Translations under genes and position numbers: made by a program | Part shown: positions 57,030 to 64,000 of the stretch, one piece after another | Position numbering within the stretch: the stretch's first letter is position 1 | Layout of the letters: every line of letters begins with the position of its first letter | Assembly: GCA_034769895.1 (NCBI GenBank) | Contig: CM068368.1 | Coordinates: forward strand, 690,509,877-690,573,876 | Direction of reading: 5' to 3' | Source: Magicicada septendecula | Lineage: Eukaryota; Arthropoda; Insecta; Hemiptera; Cicadidae | Length of the DNA stretch: 64,000 bases | The notes under the pieces: model-generated | Seen by the model: only the letters and a program-made list of their open reading frames with translations | What the model was told of the DNA's origin: nothing | Database searches by the model: none

Positions 57030-58282
57030 TATGCTCCCCTCTCAAAATTGATAATTTGGGAAAAACAAGTTTCTTGGTTTGATGAAATTATCAGTTTAAT
57101 TTTAGTTATTTATAACACTCCTGCTTTCTTCTTATATAACTCAATGGTTGGTTGTGTATTGGTTTTGACTTTGTTCTTCATTAGTCTCCTTTACTTAGCA
57201 TACAAATAATTGTGGTCGGTTGTTTCATTTGATTGGTTATTTGTTGATTCATTCATTTGTTCGTATCATAATAATTTCCCTGTTCTCCTGTTTTAATACA
57301 TTACTCCTTCTCATTAAACGCACTTTGATTCATATAACAATTCTCCTTTTCCATTCCATTACCTCAATGTTGTTTATTTTATCCCTGAAATACAATAATT
57401 CCCTAACATTTTTTCCCTAACATTTATAGTTGGTTCGGAGTCAGAGGGGCTCTCTTGGCATCCATTCTCCGCCGTTCCTTAACTATATACTCACAGATCA
57501 GAGGAATCTTCATCTCTGTCTGAAACAATAAAAGCTGTACATAACAACAGTTGCACTATCACAACATATTAGACATAATATATAATTCATAATAAAACAT
57601 TACATTCATTTATTAGAATACGCAAGGGATTAGAGGTTCCATTACATATATTCCATTACTATTTCACTTCTGATGCTTTATCAATTCATTTAAAATATTA
57701 TTCTTCACAGGTAATTGGTTAACATAACTCGACATATATGCTGTATTATCATAAGCTTGTTGTTGTTCATCAATACTATATTAGATTTTGGTTTCGTTAT
57801 TATATACCTTTTTTTTCACATTTATTTTCATCACTATTTAATTATGCAGTTATATTTATAAATTCATCATCACATTATACTGTAGTATTCTATGCTTCCC
57901 CATTTTCATCATAATTCATTCATAATATAGATTATATAATAGTTTGTAACATTTCTAGGTTGGTTGGTTCTTTTAATTATTCATTTAAGTAATTGTGTCA
58001 TTAGCATCATTCTTTTGTTAGTCATTTAATCATTATCTCATTCTATTTATTATACACTTTATATTAGTTGGATTGTTCATGGTATCGTCTAGTCTTCGTC
58101 TGTATCCGGTAATTAGTTTATTTCGATTTATCGTTAGTTTTATATATTTTAATTAGGTTCACATAATTCTTCTTCTCTGATTTGCTTTATTCGGTATCCA
58201 TAAAATCCGTCCCTTTTCTCCAATGGTTGTTTGAACTTGGTTTATCCGTGGTCGATTATTCTCGTCGCTCTGGTTCGTTGGA

Positions 58283-59665
58283 TTACCTTCGTTTCAGATT
58301 GATTTCTGTACTGGTGGTGTATCTCTCTATCATTCGGCTCTTCCACTTTGCTGCTACCAAATTTTCGTTTATTTTACGGTCTTCCGTCATGGTTCGAACT
58401 ACTTCCGTGGTTGTTGATTCCTTTTGAATTAACTGACCTTGTAATTTTTCTGTTATCCGTGGTTGGTGGTTCTCATTCATTCTTTTATGGATTCCGTTTA
58501 TTTTCTGGCAGAATTTTTCCCTGCGTTTTTCGTTGTCTTCTAAGAATATTTCCATTGTCTTCTTCACTGGTTCATCCATATTGTTTCTTAATCGTTTGAA
58601 TTGTTCACTCATAATCTCCATTAATTCTCCATGCTCCTTGGTTAGTTTTGGTTTTTTCGCCTCTTCTAATCTCTCCGGGAAGTCACGTGAGGTTCGTTTA
58701 GATTTTGTAAATTGACTTACTTCTCTTGGTTCAGTAATTGGTATATTGTGCACCTTAACTAATACACTTTTGATCATTTCCAGTCCTTCTCGTGTATTTA
58801 TTATTTTCTTTGGATGTATTTTTTCTATTTTCTTTATTTTCTGAATTACTTGGTTCTTTACACCTTTAGTGTTGATTTCTATGTGCTTACTATTGTCTTT
58901 GTTTCTGTTACGTTTATTTTCAGATAACAATGTACTTGTGTCTTCTTCATTTTTTGTTTGTTTACCATTATCTTCAGAAGCACTCTCTAGCGTTGTATCC
59001 CATTGTTTGAATCCACTGTCCATCGTTTTCTTGAGTTGATCTAATTTTTCATGAGTTCCTTGGTATGCTTCCTTCACCATTTGGGGAAATTGTTCCCTCA
59101 TAAACTTTATCATTAAGTCCAGGAATTTTTCATTTTCTGTTTGCGCGGTTCCATCAGGTGGGTTTTCTATGGTATTACCTCCTGTAACCTCCACTTCAGG
59201 CGTTTTCGTACCATTGGTTTCTTTTAATTTTTTCTTTAATGGTTCTGGATTTTTATCTGTATTTTCTATGATTGTTTTTATTGATTGTTTATTTTCACTT
59301 ATTATTTCTTCGGTGTCTTTATTATTCATTTTCGTTATATCATTATTATTATTTATCTTCTTATAGAGGGTTTCCATGTTTTTATTCACGGTTTCACTGT
59401 GTTCATTTAAAGGTTCGTATGATTTATTATTATCATTTTCTTTTATCGGTTCGATCACTAGTTTAGTATTTATGATTTCTTCCTCTTTTTTATTATTATC
59501 ATCTATAGTCTGTTCTTGAGTATTTTTATTTAACTCTTCTTTTAGTGATTCTGTGGATTTCTTACTATCGTCCATCTTCTTATTCATCTCCATTATTCTC
59601 TCTTCTCGCACCTCATTTAATTCTTTCCTCCATTCACAAATGTCTTCTCTGGATTGTTCAAACAT
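58283..59665 (-). CDS. ORF2, unit 7, 460 aa
   Basis: Intact. MIKSVLVK as in unit 4; a unique change gives FCQKING where others have FCRKING. Confidence 0.7.
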   Translation of the reverse strand: MFEQSREDICEWRKELNEVREERIMEMNKKMDDSKKSTESLKEELNKNTQEQTIDDNNKKEEEIINTKLVIEPIKENDNNKSYEPLNEHSETVNKNMETLYKKINNNNDITKMNNKDTEEIISENKQSIKTIIENTDKNPEPLKKKLKETNGTKTPEVEVTGGNTIENPPDGTAQTENEKFLDLMIKFMREQFPQMVKEAYQGTHEKLDQLKKTMDSGFKQWDTTLESASEDNGKQTKNEEDTSTLLSENKRNRNKDNSKHIEINTKGVKNQVIQKIKKIEKIHPKKIINTREGLEMIKSVLVKVHNIPITEPREVSQFTKSKRTSRDFPERLEEAKKPKLTKEHGELMEIMSEQFKRLRNNMDEPVKKTMEIFLEDNEKRREKFCQKINGIHKRMNENHQPRITEKLQGQLIQKESTTTEVVRTMTEDRKINENLVAAKWKSRMIERYTTSTEINLKRR

Positions 59666-59831
59666 AACCCTTATCCATTCTCTTAACTCTGCATTTTCCG
59701 TTTGTATCGGTTTCTCTGGTTGTGTGATTAATTGTCTCCATTGTTCATACTCCTCCTGTGTATATTGCTGTCACATGTGCATATATTCCCGTTCTTTCGT
59801 TTTTCATTTGTGTTTCATTCGTGTATAATCT

Positions 59832-60077
59832 CTACCAATCAGCCTTAGTCATTCCTTCCATCTTTTTATCGTTATTATTGTGGATTGTCCCGGTAGACTT
59901 TTCTTTATTACACTTTGCTTCTAGCTTCCACATTTCATCATAAATATCTTCAAATGACATTTTGTTGTTCGGTGTCAACTTTATACTCGCACGACTCATC
60001 TGTGCTCGTTCGTGATCCGTGGTATTTTCAAAAATATAATCCATATCTCTGGTGATTTTTTTAAATAATACTGTCAT
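59832..60077 (-). pseudogene. ORF1, unit 7, truncated to 81 aa
   Basis: Same nonsense codon as units 5-6, plus a unique NKEKSTG (others NKEESTG). Confidence 0.6.
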
Positions 60078-60257
60078 CCATTCCGCGGAGCTTAATCGTC
60101 TCTATGGTTCGGGCATCTTCTTTTCTGGTTGTAACATCGCTCTTCTTGGTATGGTCGTTTTACTGTAACTGCCGGGCTAAAGTAGACTAATTGAAATAAA
60201 ATATTCGTATCCTTTATTCTCCTGTCTACTCAAAGCCGCTCTAGTTGGTCGCCACTT

Positions 60258-62876
60258 TGTAATAAGTAACCGCTTACGTACTTCTTTTAAATTATTTTAT
60301 TATCACACGTCGCTTGTCTTTGATTTCAAAATCTGTCGTTAAATAATTTTTAACTTTTTTATTTAATTTAATCAATTCAATTAGGATATTTTGTTTAATT
60401 AAATTAATTTTATTTGATTAATTAATTGTTGTAATCCCAGTTAGTTGAATGTAGTTAGCTTTTGGAGACATCTCGAAGTTCATTAGCACTTCCGTTGAAC
60501 TATATCCTCTGTGTACTGTAAGGTGTAGTTTTGACAAAGTTATTAAATAATTCAAACCTTCACGTACCTTTTGTGTCGTACTGGAAGTTCAGATGGTCTC
60601 AATTTGTCAGTAAACTGTTAAGTTTTCACAAAAAAACAGTATGACTGCATTGTTTGTTATTAAGTGAGCTAGTTTGCTTTTACTTGGGCGCCATCTGGAA
60701 TTTCTGGTTAATATTCCATAAATGAATTTATTAGAATAATAAAATAAATAATTTTGATTGATGTTAACTTGTTTGTTGATTGAGTAATTAAAATAATATC
60801 ATTAATTAATTTCCTTCTGGTCTATTTATTTAAATTTAACTGTTGGCGCTTCACACGTTCAAATAGCCAACTTGACTGGTTGATTGCTTTGAATTCGCAA
60901 CTCATTTACTTGAAAAAAATAATTAATCACTGTTTCAATAAAAACTGATAATGTTTGAAAAATAACAATTCTCTTATTTATTGCTCACTATTTGCTTATT
61001 TCAACTTAATACATTCAAATTAATAACATTAACGGATTACACTTTATCCGGCTTTAAACTATACTAACCCAGTGGGTTGGCAATGATAACTCTGACAATA
61101 ATTAGACGTTTGTTTACAAATATTTCATACCTCAAGGGTGGTTTCTTTTAAATTACAGGTTAAAACGCCTATGCCTTGCGTTACGATGCTATTATAAGAA
61201 TTGAATTTATTATATTAGACACCTTTAATCATTTAAATTGATTGACGAAAAGTTTGTCAAAACTCAGCAAGTTCGCACCTCTAGTAAAGACAACACTACT
61301 GGTTTCGATGCACTTTAATAATTTATACGTCATCACTGTTGATTAATAACTCTGATGATAATTTTGGTCTGGAGTCTTGTAGTTGCTGATCGAATGGAAT
61401 TTGACAAAATATGTGTTGTTTACTCTCGCTTCTGTATATAGAGTCTCTTGAGATCGACGCTAGGCTTCGCTAACTAATTTCTAAGGTAATTCCTGATTGG
61501 TTGGAAATGATGTCAAGATGAGGTCATTCTATTTTTAGCTATTACATAATTGTATTCAACGCGTGGTTTTCGTTGTTCTTATTATTCCTTGTATTTATCC
61601 AAAATTCACAAAATTTATTATGCTAACATTTATATCTCAGTTATTTTAATTACAAATTAGGTTTTATAAATAGCATCGTATTGCTTATTTCTTTCTTGTC
61701 ATTTTGATATGAATTGATGCAAGTTTGGTTAGATCTGTCATTCATTAATTCTATTTTAATAATAGCCTATTCTAAATAATGCATTGTTTTAAGCGTCTTC
61801 TGCTAAACGTTGCAGATCCGATTTTAACATTTTTTAATATTTATTTAACTCTCCTTAATTTCTATTCTGAACAAAATTATTTTATTGAAATGAACATATT
61901 ATTATTTATAATTGCTACATCCAGCTGAACATTATTAATCATTATTACACATTTGTTGATTATTATTTATAGACTGCTTTACTTCACTATTCTTTTTTCA
62001 ACATTATTCTTATTTACTATACTTATAATATTACACATGGTATGGTGATTTGCACCTTTTTCAATATTCTTATTACTATATCTTCCTATGCTTTGTAAGG
62101 TCTCTACATGATTATGATATTCATGATTTGGTTGGGTCATCATTGGTTTGTTGTTATTTCAGTGTTCTCTTTAGTATAGACTTCACATAAGTTGTGTGTC
62201 TTTACTTTGAGTTTTTTATTAGATTAGTTATTGCTCATTGAGTAATCTCCACTCATCTTAAGCCATTCTTTTGGTTTACATATTTCATTATAAGGTTTTG
62301 TTCCTTGACTGACAATACATCCTTTTACATATTTTATATTCTTATAACATTATCTAAATACTTTTAGTTGTTACCTTGATGTTATTTAGTTGTTATCATT
62401 ATTATAATATATACAATTTGTTCTCTCATTATCTTTCATAGTTCATGATTAACAATAATATATTTCCTTATGTTTGTCATTCAAATTATTACTTTGCCAT
62501 TATTCAGCTAGCGTGCTGTTTATAATAATAATACATGTTAAAAAATATCATTTCTGTCATCTTTTATTTTACTCACGCTATTTGACTTGGTTTATTAAAG
62601 GTTTGTTAGGCTCACTTAAACAGTCTATTTGGGAACTAGTTTTGTCAATTTGTCTTTGTCAAATTCTCTGTTTATGTTGTAGTGTCATATTATGCTGATA
62701 GCAGTTTTACTACTGTTCACTTGAAGGTCTTATCTCCTTTCAATCTTTGATGGTTTATGATTTTAATGCTATTATATTCTTCCTTGTTACCTATACTTGG
62801 TTCTTACTCATAATTATTTTGGTATTATTCACTCATCTGGTGGTTTTATGAGTATGGAACGTTTTGTGACGTTACA
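60258..62876 (-). repeat. Array LTR 8 (2619 bp)
   Basis: Closely matches LTR 7. It is the last complete LTR in the window. Confidence 0.92.
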
Positions 62877-64000
62877 TATGCTCCCCTCTCAAAATTGATA
62901 ATTTGGGAAAAACAAGTTTCTTGGTTTGATGAAATTATCAGTTTAATTTTAGTTATTTATAACACTCCTGCTTTCTTCTTATATAACTCAATGGTTGGTT
63001 GTGTATTGGTTTTGACTTTGTTCTTCATTAGTCTCCTTTACTTAGCATACAAATAATTGTGGTCGGTTGTTTCATTTGATTGGTTATTTGTTGATTCATT
63101 CATTTGTTCGTATCATAATAATTTCCCTGTTCTCCTGTTTTAATACATTACTCCTTCTCATTAAACGCACTTTGATTCATATAACAATTCTCCTTTTCCA
63201 TTCCATTACCTCAATGTTGTTTATTTTATCCCTGAAATACAATAATTCCCTAACATTTTTTCCCTAACATTTATAGTTGGTTCGGAGTCAGAGGGGCTCT
63301 CTTGGCATCCATTCTCCGCCGTTCCTTAACTATATACTCACAGATCAGAGGAATCTTCATCTCTGTCTGAAACAATAAAAGCTGTACATAACAACAGTTG
63401 CACTATCACAACATATTAGACATAATATATAATTCATAATAAAACATTACATTCATTTATTAGAATACGCAAGGGATTAGAGGTTCCATTACATATATTC
63501 CATTACTATTTCACTTCTGATGCTTTATCAATTCATTTAAAATATTATTCTTCACAGGTAATTGGTTAACATAACTCGACATATATGCTGTATTATCATA
63601 AGCTTGTTGTTGTTCATCAATACTATATTAGATTTTGGTTTCGTTATTATATACCTTTTTTTTCACATTTATTTTCATCACTATTTAATTATGCAGTTAT
63701 ATTTATAAATTCATCATCACATTATACTGTAGTATTCTATGCTTCCCCATTTTCATCATAATTCATTCATAATATAGATTATATAATAGTTTGTAACATT
63801 TCTAGGTTGGTTGGTTCTTTTAATTATTCATTTAAGTAATTGTGTCATTAGCATCATTCTTTTGTTAGTCATTTAATCATTATCTCATTCTATTTATTAT
63901 ACACTTTATATTAGTTGGATTGTTCATGGTATCGTCTAGTCTTCGTCTGTATCCGGTAATTAGTTTATTTCGATTTATCGTTAGTTTTATATATTTTAAT
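62877..64000 (-). mobile_element. Array internal region 8, cut by window end
   Basis: Only the purine-tract side, the noncoding part and the small MKIPL frame are inside the window; ORF2 would begin beyond 64000. It shares TTAGATTTTGG with region 7 (near 57782 and 63627), so units 7 and 8 are again a pair. Confidence 0.88.

Larger units (their letters stand above)
57030..60257 (-). mobile_element. Array internal region 7 (3228 bp)
   Basis: Mosaic: its noncoding part and ORF1 stop are like regions 5-6, but the last part of ORF2 (TMTEDRK, KSRMIERY) is like regions 1-3. Confidence 0.9.
18824..64000 (-). mobile_element. Tandem array of a gag-only long-LTR retroelement
   Basis: Head-to-tail units of 6105, 5836, 5850, 5843, 5842, 5846 and 5847 bp, continuing past the window. 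Each is one LTR plus one internal region, neighbours sharing LTRs (LTR-int-LTR-int...). LTR ends are TGTAACGTCAC...TTATTACA in transcription sense. The internal region has a PBS-like site, ORF1, ORF2, about 1.1-1.3 kb of noncoding sequence and a purine tract. No pol domain occurs anywhere in the array. It is best described as a non-autonomous LTR element (large-derivative type) amplified in tandem. Confidence 0.9.

Noticed and set aside
18824..64000. Simple assembly duplication of a single element
   Set aside because: The units differ by private indels, by LTR length variants and by substitutions arranged in pairs, which copying one sequence in error would not produce. Confirmation still needs long reads.

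Overview
The window is AT-rich animal DNA, most likely from an arthropod. The evidence is an insect-style Ty3/gypsy element, a Penelope-like element (PLE) of the GIY-YIG type, long (AT)n tracts, and no operons or bacterial signals. I found no host gene and no tRNA or rRNA gene. Essentially everything recognisable is retroelement, and nearly all of it is read from the minus strand.

Layout. 1-3137: AT-rich sequence without a recognisable gene, T-rich on the plus strand to about 820 and A-rich after that. 3168-15721: one Ty3/gypsy element on the minus strand with about 2.1-kb LTRs. The order in transcription is right LTR, PBS, gag, protease, RT/RNase H/integrase, polypurine tract, left LTR. Its pol frame is open for 852 residues, but gag-protease carries a frame break and three in-frame stops. 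The left LTR is cut short at an (AT)n tract. 12108-15447: a PLE inserted inside the right LTR with a 13-bp target duplication. It has one nearly complete minus-strand copy (RT plus GIY-YIG endonuclease, broken by a stop, an 11-bp duplication and a frameshift) and an inverted 3' arm. Both arms carry a hammerhead-ribozyme-like fold whose core contains the endonuclease stop codon. 15722-18823: an (AT)n tract, a second and different hammerhead-like motif, a decayed relative of the array element, and another (AT)n tract.

18824-64000 (running off the window): a head-to-tail tandem array of a minus-strand LTR retroelement. Eight LTRs of 2.6-2.9 kb alternate with seven complete internal regions of about 3.2 kb and part of an eighth; the period is 5.84-6.11 kb. 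Each LTR is bounded by TGTAA...TTACA and flanked by a primer-binding-site-like sequence on one side and a purine tract on the other. The internal regions encode only a short gag-like ORF1 and a 460-residue charged, coiled-coil-like ORF2. No protease, RT, RNase H or integrase is present, so the element must depend on enzymes supplied elsewhere. Indels and substitutions show that units resemble each other in neighbouring pairs, which suggests stepwise tandem duplication and exchange between copies.

The most notable items are the tandem array of a gag-only long-LTR element, the ribozyme-like motifs (one overlapping a stop codon), and the repeated occurrence of (AT)n tracts at element junctions. 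All structure, homology and ribozyme calls were made by reading the sequence; no searches or folding were run.
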